Shown here in pieces: positions 52,500 to 61,164 of a DNA stretch of 64,000 bases (positions are counted from its first letter, which is position 1; each line of letters begins with the position of its first letter). The DNA is from an uncultured Muribaculaceae bacterium. GTDB taxonomy: Bacteria > Bacteroidota > Bacteroidia > Bacteroidales > Muribaculaceae. The stretch is taken from NCBI GenBank assembly GCA_944321685.1, contig CALUMH010000010.1, positions 1-64,000 on the forward strand. The letters are read 5' to 3'. The notes beneath the pieces were generated by a model that was not told the origin of the DNA, ran no database searches, and worked only from the letters and a program-made list of their open reading frames with translations. Position numbers and translations under genes: made by a program.

Positions 52500-52958
52500 T
52501 TATTCTTCTGGTGATTCATCTCCATCGTCCTGAACCGGGATGTAGGTTCCGCCATCTCCGTCGCCGGGATTGTTCATCATCTTCTTTATCGTCCTGAGTG
52601 CAAAAAACAGAGCCTGGTCGAGATGCGTGATAATGCATGACAACAACTTGGTATAATCCTCATCACCAATTATTTCTCGCTCATAAAAAAGCCATACGCT
52701 GTCGCCCACCCTATACGCCTTGGTATATTTCAACGAAGAATTAACCTGGTCCATCAACCTGTACAGAAACATCTCGTCACCACCGTCCGACAGCTCATAT
52801 ACACGGTGTATGGCTACCTGCAAGAAATTTTCATCATTAGGATTATACATATAAAGGTAATTAGTGCCTTCATAACTGAATCCGTATCCTATTTCTCCAA
52901 GGTACTCGCACTTAAACCCCAATTCTTTAAGGGCTTCCAATACATTTTCTTTTGTCAT
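52500..52958 (-). CDS. YbjN-like protein B of the dynamin cluster
   Basis: 152 residues with the same fold pattern as its neighbour: TKENVLEALKELGFKCEYLGEIGYGF start, central strands, and a C-terminal helix (LDQALFFALRTIKKMM) followed by a short acidic, glycine-rich tail. It may be a chaperone paralogue that pairs with protein A. 36 nt after the AAA+ gene, 21 nt before protein A. Confidence 0.7.
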   Translation of the reverse strand: MTKENVLEALKELGFKCEYLGEIGYGFSYEGTNYLYMYNPNDENFLQVAIHRVYELSDGGDEMFLYRLMDQVNSSLKYTKAYRVGDSVWLFYEREIIGDEDYTKLLSCIITHLDQALFFALRTIKKMMNNPGDGDGGTYIPVQDDGDESPEE

Positions 52959-52994
52959 AATATCTCGGTTAATTGGTTAATAACTCTATATATT

Positions 52995-53981
52995 TTATCT
53001 GAAGCCTATGGTACGTCGGCTTATACCGTCCTTAGGCGAAAATTCGCTGCGAATGCGTTCATATTCGCGCAAGTCGCGGCTGCTCACCGACGGGCGGCAA
53101 CTTGAAATCATGTTTTCAAGCAACTGCTGTGTGATTTTCTTGTAAGGCAGGTCTTTTTCACGTATCGTTTCGTTAAACATCTTGCGTGAAGCAGTTTTCA
53201 CTATATAGTCAATGTCGCTGCAATTGTAGCCGCCGGTAAGCAAGGCAAGCTGTCCGCAGTCAATATCTTCATCGGCAGGCAACTTTGACAAAGCAAGTCG
53301 GAAAAGGCTTTCGCGTGCTGTTACGTCGGGCATATCCACATATATTATTTCATCGATGCGCCCTGTGCGAAGCACGGCCTTGTCGATGCGTTCGGGGTGG
53401 TTGGTTGCGGCAAGCACATAAACGCCGCGGTCGGCAGCGTTGTTCAGCATGCACAGGAATTCGTTTACTTCGCCGTTTTGGTAATTGCGGTCATCGTTGG
53501 AACGCTGTGGAACCATCGCATCGAATTCATCGAAAAACATCAATGTGGGGGCTTTCTCTTCGGCTTTACGGAAGAGTTCGCCTACTTTCTCTTGAGTTCC
53601 ATGTACGAGTGTCGATGCAATATCGTCGGGTAACACCTTCATGAAGTTTATGCCAACTTCCTCGGCCATTTTCTCGGCAAAGAATGTCTTTCCGCACCCG
53701 GTGGGGCCGTAAAACAGCAGGCTTGGCGGCCTTATTCCATAAGCTTCGGCACATTCCTTGTGGTTCAGCACATTTATGAAACCCTCGGTCACCATGCGTT
53801 TCAGTTCGTCCATTCCTGCCACGTCGGCAAATCCGCCACCTTTCTTCTTGGCTATGGGTACTGCGGCAGGGGTCGAGGCTCCGATTTCTCTTGCCGGAAC
53901 CTCGGCTTTATTCTCGACCTTGTCGGTGGTCAAGCCTTTCATTCGCAAAATCCATTCTTTCTCAGCCGGGGTAACACTCAT
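52995..53981 (-). CDS. AAA+ ATPase of the dynamin cluster
   Basis: 328 residues, a classical AAA module (DVAGMDELK start). Walker A GPTGCGKT is at 92-99, Walker B FFDEFD at 149-154, sensor 1 ATN at 192-194, arginine-finger region RTGRID at 205-210, and a helical lid follows. The first 50 residues are short and likely a substrate or partner hook. Such ATPases thread or disassemble protein complexes; here it could recycle dynamin assemblies or feed the YbjN-like proteins. It follows the small hydrophobic-protein gene after 97 nt without a clear promoter. Confidence 0.85.
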   Translation of the reverse strand: MSVTPAEKEWILRMKGLTTDKVENKAEVPAREIGASTPAAVPIAKKKGGGFADVAGMDELKRMVTEGFINVLNHKECAEAYGIRPPSLLFYGPTGCGKTFFAEKMAEEVGINFMKVLPDDIASTLVHGTQEKVGELFRKAEEKAPTLMFFDEFDAMVPQRSNDDRNYQNGEVNEFLCMLNNAADRGVYVLAATNHPERIDKAVLRTGRIDEIIYVDMPDVTARESLFRLALSKLPADEDIDCGQLALLTGGYNCSDIDYIVKTASRKMFNETIREKDLPYKKITQQLLENMISSCRPSVSSRDLREYERIRSEFSPKDGISRRTIGFR

Positions 53982-54078
53982 AGCATTTATTTTTTTGTTA
54001 ATGCTTAAAGATACAAAAATTCGACTGCCGATTTAATGCACTACCGCCGTATTAATATTTTTTAACTTACATAAGAAA

Positions 54079-54606
54079 TCATGCCTCGGCCGTCAATGCA
54101 GCAACCACAGCTTCCCTGTATTTTGAAAGTTGCGCCACATAGCCATCGATAAGCCTCATCGTTGCATTTTCTTTACGACTGTTTAAACAACCGTTGGTCA
54201 CAGGTATCGCAATCAATAACGGTGCCAGTGTGGCACAAGCAGTACCCAGTGTGGCAAGGTGCAATGCCTTGGATATGCCATACCCAATCGCCCCGGCACC
54301 CACCGGTGCCACATATTTAAGGAAATCAAGACTGCCGCCTTGAACAGCAATTTCTTTCAAAGCCATATCTTGCGTGAGAATTTCTTTCACCAAGTTCCCC
54401 TTGGCCGGATTCTCTTTTACCAGATTATCAAGCCACCTGCCATTTACCGAGTATTCCGAAGTCCATGACAAGCAAGCCTCGGAAAAAATCAATTTGACAA
54501 AAGCAAACGAGAGTGTCTGCTTCCTTGCCTGCGCAATTAAGTTTCCTTTAAACGAAGAAACGAAATCGTCCCACAATTGGTTGAATTTATTTGTTACCGT
54601 ATCCAT
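54079..54606 (-). CDS. Small hydrophobic-core protein of the dynamin cluster
   Basis: 175 residues, family not recognised. A glycine/alanine-rich hydrophobic stretch (about 90-135, YVAPVGAGAIGYGISKAL and TLAPLLIAIPV) is flanked by charged helices, like the membrane-inserting part of bacterial dynamins. Its start overlaps the end of the first dynamin gene by 20 nt, so both are co-translated. It may be the membrane partner of that GTPase. Confidence 0.65.
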   Translation of the reverse strand: MDTVTNKFNQLWDDFVSSFKGNLIAQARKQTLSFAFVKLIFSEACLSWTSEYSVNGRWLDNLVKENPAKGNLVKEILTQDMALKEIAVQGGSLDFLKYVAPVGAGAIGYGISKALHLATLGTACATLAPLLIAIPVTNGCLNSRKENATMRLIDGYVAQLSKYREAVVAALTAEA

Positions 54607-56509
54607 GAATATATTGTGTTATTTTATCGGAAGCCGATAATAATTGTTGTTTATGGTTTTCTATAATGCGTAAATCATAATTTACCATTCTTATTTCGCC
54701 TTGCAATCTTGCCGACCTGTCGAGATATTCTTTCAACTGCCTATCCACTATTGATTTGTATTCGGCGAGGTAACGGTCGATTTCACGGCCTATTGCTTCA
54801 GTCACACGGTCGCTGTTGGCATCAAATGCTGCAAGCACATCGCTTTCAACTTTGGCAAACATCGCATCAAGCTGCGGCGACACTTTCTGCACCAAATTGT
54901 TGATAACCTTTTTATCATCGGGCATCATAAAACTTCCGGCAAAAAGGCCTATTATACCTCCGATAATGGTTCCAACAACAGGTATTGCCGAACCTATCGC
55001 AGCACCGGTTATTGCGGCGGCAATAGTCCCGGCTGCAGCCCAGTTTTCTTTGCTTAATTCTTTCGACACATAGGCAGTGGCATCTTTCAAATTTGTCAAT
55101 GCCCCTCTATCCGATACAGAAACCTCTGTCGATTTGGAATTAAAATTCACCTTTAAGATACCCAACTTTTTAAACTCCTTCTCAAAGGCTTCTTGAAAAT
55201 TTTCAATTATGACATTGAACAGAGCCATCTGATCGGGAAAAACATCCTCGACGCATCGCGAAACCGCTTTTGCTTCTTCCTCGCATTTCCCGGCAAACTC
55301 ATTTTGCATGAAATTCTTCAGTTCCTCGATGCTTTGCTTGCTGCGTATAAGATTTTTCAGGTTATACTTCGATTTACTGATTCTTTTCTCGCATTTTTCA
55401 ATCAATTCCATCCTTATCGAACGGTTCTCCATAGCATAATCGTTCACAGCCACAGTTTTTTGCAGGCCTATGAACGACGTCAGGTCGGTGCGTTTGCTTT
55501 TATAAAGCAAGTCAAGTTTACGCTCAAGGTCCTGCTTGTTCTGCGTAATGCTCACGTCAAGCAATGAAAATTCCTCGGATGCAAGAGCCAGCACCTTCTT
55601 TATTTGCGCTATCTGACGTTTCCTGGCCATATAGCGGAACAGCGTTTCGGCACTGCGATCCGACAACTCGGCAAATTCATCCCTATTGTCATAATCCGTG
55701 TCCCCACTGTTACGGGCCATTACAGCCGGTGCGACATAAGGCAACACCACAGGCTCTTCTATGTCAAATTCTGTCGATAATTTCCTGGTTATATATCGCA
55801 ATACATCGGCTCGCTCACGCTTGGGCACCATATCATAGTATGTAGCGACAAATGCGCACTGCGTGTATATGTCGGCTAAATTTTCCATCATGAAATCGGT
55901 GAGCGTAACGGGCAACGGGTGAGTGGCATCGGTGAGAATTATCGACAAGTCAGAAAGGTCGCGCAAGGCTTCACGTGTGACATCCTCATGCCAACTTTCA
56001 AGCGAATTGGTACCCGGTGTGTCGATGATGCGTATCCCCGATTTAAGTAATTGCGACGGGATGCCTACCCTGATAATTTTAATACCCCTGGCCGACTTCC
56101 GGTCGGTGGTCAAAATTGACAATTCCTTGCTCAACGCAATAATTGCGGAAAAATCTCGCACCTCGTAGCGACCATCCCTATACATTACGCATATACACGG
56201 TCTATCGCAATATTCTATCACGGTATTGACAACAGTAGTGCCCTGTATCACGCTCGACACCAAAAGTTGTTCCCCGAGCAAGGCATTGATAAACGAACTT
56301 TTACCGGTTGAGAATTCTCCCACCACGCTCAAGTTAAGTGCCGTGTCGCGCTGCTTGCTTTTTATCTTGTCGAGCTGAGCCATAAGCCCGGCACGTACAT
56401 TGCCGCTCCACTTGTATTTTGCTATCAGGCTTTCGGCATAAAGAATGTGCTCGTCGATGTCGATAAATTCCCTTACCGTATTCCAGGAAAAATTATTGTG
56501 CAAAGCCAT
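54587..56509 (-). CDS. Dynamin-like GTPase 1
   Basis: 640 residues, cytoplasmic. P-loop GEFSTGKS at 64-71, conserved threonine of G2 near 91, G3 DTPG at 163-166; the G4 place has TYYDMV instead of NKxD, so base specificity may be altered. Long helical stalk segments (about 320-470) are followed by a glycine-rich hydrophobic hairpin (about 480-530, IAAAITGAAIGSAI and VVGTIIGGIIGLFAG) that should insert in membrane, then more helices. Bacterial dynamins tubulate or fuse membranes in response to GTP. Divergent from the two other GTPases of the cluster; not a recent duplicate. Confidence 0.88.
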   Translation of the reverse strand: MALHNNFSWNTVREFIDIDEHILYAESLIAKYKWSGNVRAGLMAQLDKIKSKQRDTALNLSVVGEFSTGKSSFINALLGEQLLVSSVIQGTTVVNTVIEYCDRPCICVMYRDGRYEVRDFSAIIALSKELSILTTDRKSARGIKIIRVGIPSQLLKSGIRIIDTPGTNSLESWHEDVTREALRDLSDLSIILTDATHPLPVTLTDFMMENLADIYTQCAFVATYYDMVPKRERADVLRYITRKLSTEFDIEEPVVLPYVAPAVMARNSGDTDYDNRDEFAELSDRSAETLFRYMARKRQIAQIKKVLALASEEFSLLDVSITQNKQDLERKLDLLYKSKRTDLTSFIGLQKTVAVNDYAMENRSIRMELIEKCEKRISKSKYNLKNLIRSKQSIEELKNFMQNEFAGKCEEEAKAVSRCVEDVFPDQMALFNVIIENFQEAFEKEFKKLGILKVNFNSKSTEVSVSDRGALTNLKDATAYVSKELSKENWAAAGTIAAAITGAAIGSAIPVVGTIIGGIIGLFAGSFMMPDDKKVINNLVQKVSPQLDAMFAKVESDVLAAFDANSDRVTEAIGREIDRYLAEYKSIVDRQLKEYLDRSARLQGEIRMVNYDLRIIENHKQQLLSASDKITQYIHGYGNK

Positions 56510-56539
56510 TTATTCATGTTTTAACGGGCTAAAACATTC

Positions 56540-56612
56540 CGGCATGATGGTATCGAAATTATGACCGGCACCCGGTACCGGATATGCCGATATTTGATGC
56601 ACCGTCATGCCG
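56540..56612 (-). promoter_or_regulatory. Structured gap between dynamin genes 2 and 1
   Basis: The 140-nt gap 56510-56649 holds a 12-bp inverted repeat (56540-56551 with 56601-56612, one T:G pair) enclosing 49 nt with a further GGTACC-centred arm. No Bacteroidota promoter is visible in it. It could be an attenuator, RNA-processing site or protein-binding site that sets the relative amounts of the two halves of the cluster. Confidence 0.4.
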
Positions 56613-56649
56613 AAATTAAATTCAGCTCGCCCAGTGTGTTGTTAAAAAA

Positions 56650-58671
56650 TCACTTAAGCCCGGCCAGTTCAAATACCATTGCGTCGAGTTGCGAACAGAT
56701 ATCCTGCAAACGCTTTTCGCTATTGTCAAGAATCTGTTTGCGTTTGTCCACATTAGCCTGACCTTCTCCCATTTCTTTTATTATCGTCTCTACCTGGCTC
56801 TTCACGTTGCTTATTTCGGTGTCGATGGCCGACATTGCATTGCCAACAATCTTCATCAGCTGATTGTTGACGCTTTTAATCACTTCATCGGCCTTAGACG
56901 GTGCATTTGAAATCAGCGAGTCGGATATGGCCGGAGCCATCTTGCTCTTCAAGTCGGTCATGGCACGCTTGCCACCACCCACAATGCCTTTCCACACAAG
57001 CACTACAATCGCACCTATGACGAATACCGGGTTGGTCAACCCCAAAAGCACCAAACCGGTGAATACGCCCAAATCGACAGCCAGCGATTTGGCAATATCT
57101 TTAAAGTCGAAACGGCCGCCCATAAGGTAACCGCCCGTTTGTCCGAAACCAAGGTAAGCCCCCACGGCGCCGGCCACACGCACCCAGCCTTTGGCACCTT
57201 CAAGTTCCACGCCCACGCCGGTTATTTGAGCCTGTATTTGGTCGATTTCATTGAAGATATTGTCAAGGTCCTTTTCGCTCGATTCAAATATGTAAGCGGC
57301 TTTTTCCTCAACAAGGGGGACAAGCACACTCTTGTTCCATTCCGAGAAAGTTTCTTTCACCTTAGATGTCACGTATGCCACAATCTCGTCCGACACTTTC
57401 TTGACGCTCGATTTTGAAGTGAAACTTATCTTGGCAGTAGGTTCATATTCATTGACCCACGTCTCCACCCTGTTGGCTATCTCCCTGTATTCACCCAGTA
57501 TCGCGCGCTTTATCTCGTTTTGGCAACGCTCTATCTTTAGAAGAAATTGGGTATAAAGTTGCTGTTTACTGGCTTCAAGCGTCTGCAATTGCGGTTGCGC
57601 GGTATCGTAACGTGCACGCAAAGCTTCAAGGCTCGTGGCCATTTGGGCACGCTGGTTGGGAATGGCTTTATACAATGCCTCTTTAGTAAGTATGTTTTTC
57701 AACTCACGGGCAGGTTGGGCAAGTTTTATGCGCCCCTTGTCCTTGGTGAGGAACTCGGTAAGCCGTTTCTCGAAAGCCGCCATACCCGACCGCTGGTAAA
57801 GCTGCTCGTCATTGTCGATTTTGCCGTCAAGAGCCTGCAATGCCGATATGCAATACACCTCGTTGGTAGTAAATCCGCCGACTTTTGTCTCAACGTAATG
57901 CTTCACTTCGGCTCGTTCGGCCTCCCTGCGCACCATGTCGATGCGGTTTACTACAAAAAACATATCGTCAAACCCCTTAGGCAACAACGTGTCCTCGATA
58001 GTCGTCATCTCGTCTTGCGAACAGGCCTTGGTGGCATCGAGCAAGAAGATGATGGCATCGGCCTTGTCAAGGTATTCGAGCGTCACCGCAGTACGTTCAT
58101 CGGCCTCGTTAAATCCCGGGGAATCGATTATTTCCACACCCTCTTTCAGCAAGGCTGAAGGATAGAACAATTCCACCGACAGGTAAGGGCTGGTAAGCGA
58201 TATTCCTTCGGGGTCGCCATCGACAGGGATAACCACATACTGGTCGATTTGGTCGTATTCGATTTCCATAGGCGGAACATCTTTCATTCCATAAGCCTGG
58301 ATATGCTTGAGTGTGGCTTCGGGAATGCACGACAGCAATTTTTTGGGTAACGGGTTCCTGAAGTGCAACACAGCCCTCTTTTCCTCGCCATATTTTATCT
58401 CGTTTATCACAGCCGTGCAAGGCAACACACGGGTGGGAAGAATATCCTCGCCCAAAAGCGCATTGATAAACGTCGATTTGCCGTTTTTGAAAGTTCCCAC
58501 GATTTGGATTTTAAAAGCATCGCTGTCAACCTTGCGGCTCAGCTGATGCAGGTTCTCGGCAAACCGCGGCATTGCGAGGTCTTCGATTATCGACGAAGAA
58601 TCATTCAGCAACGATGCGAGCAGGGCTTTTTTATCCTTAAACCACGAGTATTCTTGATAATTATTAGCCAT
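56650..58671 (-). CDS. Dynamin-like GTPase 2
   Basis: 673 residues. P-loop GTFKNGKST at 59-67, G2 threonine at about 86, G3 DSPG at 183-186 and G4 NRID at 242-245 are intact. After a helical middle (about 330-490) come two hydrophobic helices (about 530-570, LGVFTGLVLLGLTNPVF and VIGAIVVLVWKG), then a helical C-terminal stalk rich in charged heptads. Family type: dynamin_N. It starts 21 nt after GTPase 3 and should be co-transcribed with it. The G4 motif differs from the TKLD of GTPase 3. Confidence 0.88.
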   Translation of the reverse strand: MANNYQEYSWFKDKKALLASLLNDSSSIIEDLAMPRFAENLHQLSRKVDSDAFKIQIVGTFKNGKSTFINALLGEDILPTRVLPCTAVINEIKYGEEKRAVLHFRNPLPKKLLSCIPEATLKHIQAYGMKDVPPMEIEYDQIDQYVVIPVDGDPEGISLTSPYLSVELFYPSALLKEGVEIIDSPGFNEADERTAVTLEYLDKADAIIFLLDATKACSQDEMTTIEDTLLPKGFDDMFFVVNRIDMVRREAERAEVKHYVETKVGGFTTNEVYCISALQALDGKIDNDEQLYQRSGMAAFEKRLTEFLTKDKGRIKLAQPARELKNILTKEALYKAIPNQRAQMATSLEALRARYDTAQPQLQTLEASKQQLYTQFLLKIERCQNEIKRAILGEYREIANRVETWVNEYEPTAKISFTSKSSVKKVSDEIVAYVTSKVKETFSEWNKSVLVPLVEEKAAYIFESSEKDLDNIFNEIDQIQAQITGVGVELEGAKGWVRVAGAVGAYLGFGQTGGYLMGGRFDFKDIAKSLAVDLGVFTGLVLLGLTNPVFVIGAIVVLVWKGIVGGGKRAMTDLKSKMAPAISDSLISNAPSKADEVIKSVNNQLMKIVGNAMSAIDTEISNVKSQVETIIKEMGEGQANVDKRKQILDNSEKRLQDICSQLDAMVFELAGLK

Positions 58672-58692
58672 TTTATTGATACCTGATTATGT

Positions 58693-60597
58693 TTATATAA
58701 ACAATTTTTTGAGACTTTCCACCATTTCGGCCTGTTGCGACACTTTGGCCGCGGCATCGCCACCCGATGAAGCGACCGACTGGCGAATGAGCGTGCGCTG
58801 AGTTTGCATCCAGCGCGACTCGGTTGCAAAAGCTTCGTTTATAATATCGTTATATATAATTTTGATTTTCACACTGCTGTCGGCCGATGCCTCTTCGATA
58901 ATTTGCGGCAATTGCCCGGCTATCAACTTCTTTAATGTTTCACGTTGCTGCTCGCCTTTCTTTTCGAGCAGCTTGCGTGAGATTATGTTGGCACCGGTGC
59001 CCACACCCATTGTCGCCAATATAAGCGGGGCAGCACCGCTTGCGCCAAGCATCAGGGCGGCACCCAGCGTAAGGGCCGATGACACCACGGTTGCTTTTAC
59101 GCTTTGGTCCTTAAGGCTGGCGAGCCTGATGGCCTTGTCGTTGACATCGGGGCGGAAATCTTCTTTTGCCATCAGATTTTCCACTTCCATTCCCACCATC
59201 TCCTTGAATTGCCTGCTCATCTCACCGTTAAGCCAACGCAAGTCGGCAGTCACTTGCTTAGCCACAAAATTATCGAGCGACAACGACATTGCCGACAATT
59301 CACGTTTCACGCGATAAGAATATTCGTTTTCAAGCCAGTCTTTCGGAACCGGTACCCGCGCCACTTCATGCTGCAAAGTCTCGGTTATCATATTGCCATA
59401 TTCCGCAGCTTTGGCCTTAAACTCATCTATACACATCTGGCAACGCTTGCGAAGTCCCTCGCGCAATGTTTCCCACTGCTCGTGTACCTTCGACAGCTCG
59501 GCATTGCGCTTTGCTATGAGTTTCTCCCGCTCGGCATCGCCGGCATCAATGATTTCTTTCTGCCGTGCAATCATTGCCGCAGCCGAATTGAGTATTACCC
59601 TGACGTTGGTGACAAGCCATTTGCGCATCAACTCTTGCCGTTCGTTATGGCACATCCAAGACAAGACCATCGATTTCAACTTGTCAATGCCCACTATCGA
59701 ATCATATTTGCCACCCGGAATTTCAATCGAATCGTCGGCTATGACTACCGGGATTTTCAGTTTCAGGCTTTCGAGTTTTTTGTACAAGAATGTTATCACA
59801 TCTTCGCGGTCTTTTACTGGCACCTCGTCGAGCTTTGTCAAGGCTATTGCCATAAATGGTATGCCGCGCGACATAATCTTATGCCTGATGAACGATTGCT
59901 CGGTGAGGCTCAACATCGTAGTCGCCGAAATGGCCACAAAGGCAGCATCGGCACCCACAAGGCAACGCTCTATCACCTGTGCCCGCCGCTCCTCCAAATC
60001 CCCGGCCCCCGGAGTATCCAGTATATCGATACCATATTTGCCGAGCCACGGGTCACCGGTTTCGACCACGACGTGCCCCTCGGGTTCTTTTTCTCCGAAA
60101 TTAGCGGCCTTCAAGCCTTCCCATGACTTGCCGGCAAGCGGTAATTCCTTGATTTCTTTTCCTTCCTTGTCATATACCTTGATTTTACCGGGTTTGCCGA
60201 ATGTAATACGCGTGAACAATGCCGTAGTCGGCAAATCTGAGACCGGCAAAATCTCCCGTCCAAGCACACGGTTAATCAACGTGCTTTTCCCTCGGTTGAA
60301 CTCTCCCACCACAGCAACGGTGAAATGTTCATCAAGCACTTTCCGATACAATGAAGCCACATCTCGGGCCAATCCCGGGAAACCCGTTTTATTTAACGCC
60401 TCGGCCGTAGCCTTCACGTTCTGCATAAGCTCGTGCGGCAATCTCACCACACGTTGAATGGGCGGCTCTTCGGTTTGTTCCGATTGCTCTTTTGCATCCG
60501 TCGCTTGCTGTTCTTGCACCGATGCCGTTTCTTGCGGTGCATTATCAGCATGCTCGACAGTTTTCTTAAAGAAACCTGTATTTTTTATCTTAACCAT
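58693..60597 (-). CDS. Dynamin-like GTPase 3
   Basis: 634 residues. An acidic, low-complexity N-terminal arm (about 15-50) precedes the GTPase: P-loop GEFNRGKST at 98-106, G2 threonine pair at about 124, G3 DTPG at 194-197 and G4 TKLD at 254-257. A long helical stalk and a hydrophobic G/A-rich segment (about 495-540, LTLGAALMLGASGAAPL) follow, then more helices to the end. 9 nt after the small unknown gene. The acidic arm is absent from the other two GTPases and may be a partner-binding tail. Confidence 0.88.
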   Translation of the reverse strand: MVKIKNTGFFKKTVEHADNAPQETASVQEQQATDAKEQSEQTEEPPIQRVVRLPHELMQNVKATAEALNKTGFPGLARDVASLYRKVLDEHFTVAVVGEFNRGKSTLINRVLGREILPVSDLPTTALFTRITFGKPGKIKVYDKEGKEIKELPLAGKSWEGLKAANFGEKEPEGHVVVETGDPWLGKYGIDILDTPGAGDLEERRAQVIERCLVGADAAFVAISATTMLSLTEQSFIRHKIMSRGIPFMAIALTKLDEVPVKDREDVITFLYKKLESLKLKIPVVIADDSIEIPGGKYDSIVGIDKLKSMVLSWMCHNERQELMRKWLVTNVRVILNSAAAMIARQKEIIDAGDAEREKLIAKRNAELSKVHEQWETLREGLRKRCQMCIDEFKAKAAEYGNMITETLQHEVARVPVPKDWLENEYSYRVKRELSAMSLSLDNFVAKQVTADLRWLNGEMSRQFKEMVGMEVENLMAKEDFRPDVNDKAIRLASLKDQSVKATVVSSALTLGAALMLGASGAAPLILATMGVGTGANIISRKLLEKKGEQQRETLKKLIAGQLPQIIEEASADSSVKIKIIYNDIINEAFATESRWMQTQRTLIRQSVASSGGDAAAKVSQQAEMVESLKKLFI

Positions 60598-60606
60598 AAT
60601 CTTAAT

Positions 60607-61140
60607 CTACTTTTTTAAGTATTTGGAATAAAAATCGCCGTCCAGAGCCTTGTAGTATCCTAACAAAGAAGGCTCGACCGCCCTTTGCAAATCATTTTTA
60701 AACGCATTTTCCTTGCTTGCGTCGCACACGGTATCCTCGACAAGTGATTTTACAATTATGTCAAACCCGGCCAATACTCTTGCCCTGAGTGCGGCATAAC
60801 CGTTACGGTCAAGGTCTTTCACTGCATCATGCCTGAAAAAGCCCGTGCCTTTATCAAAATCGGTATCGGCAAATGCCTCTTCAACACTCAAATCCCTGAA
60901 GCATACAAGGGTGAGTTCGGGAACTACGAATTCCATTACGTATCGTATGGGGAACACTATGGTACGGTCGATTTCTCCCGTCTGTTTATACCTGAGAAAC
61001 GGCACTGCCACAATCAATTGCTCATTTCTTATAGTGAGCACGGGATATCCGGGTACATAGCCCATGGGTATCACGGCTTTTACTTCCGGCCTTTTTTTGA
61101 TGCCGGCATATAATTCGGTTATTAATGACTTGTAATCCAT
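60607..61140 (-). CDS. Small protein of unknown function in the dynamin cluster
   Basis: 177 residues, no signal peptide, no membrane helix, family not recognised. Strands in the first half (VKAVIPMGYVPGYPVLTIR, LIVAVPFLRYKQTG, TIVFPIRYVMEFVVPELTLV) and helices in the second half suggest a compact alpha/beta domain. It lies 24 nt after the peptidase gene and 9 nt before GTPase 3, so it is probably made together with them. Confidence 0.6.
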   Translation of the reverse strand: MDYKSLITELYAGIKKRPEVKAVIPMGYVPGYPVLTIRNEQLIVAVPFLRYKQTGEIDRTIVFPIRYVMEFVVPELTLVCFRDLSVEEAFADTDFDKGTGFFRHDAVKDLDRNGYAALRARVLAGFDIIVKSLVEDTVCDASKENAFKNDLQRAVEPSLLGYYKALDGDFYSKYLKK

Positions 61141-61164
61141 TTTCTGATTTAATTAAAGAACATT

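Noticed and set aside
59104-60457. Two long plus-strand frames opposite dynamin-like GTPase 3
   Set aside because: Antisense shadows; the minus strand has intact G1, G3 and G4 motifs.
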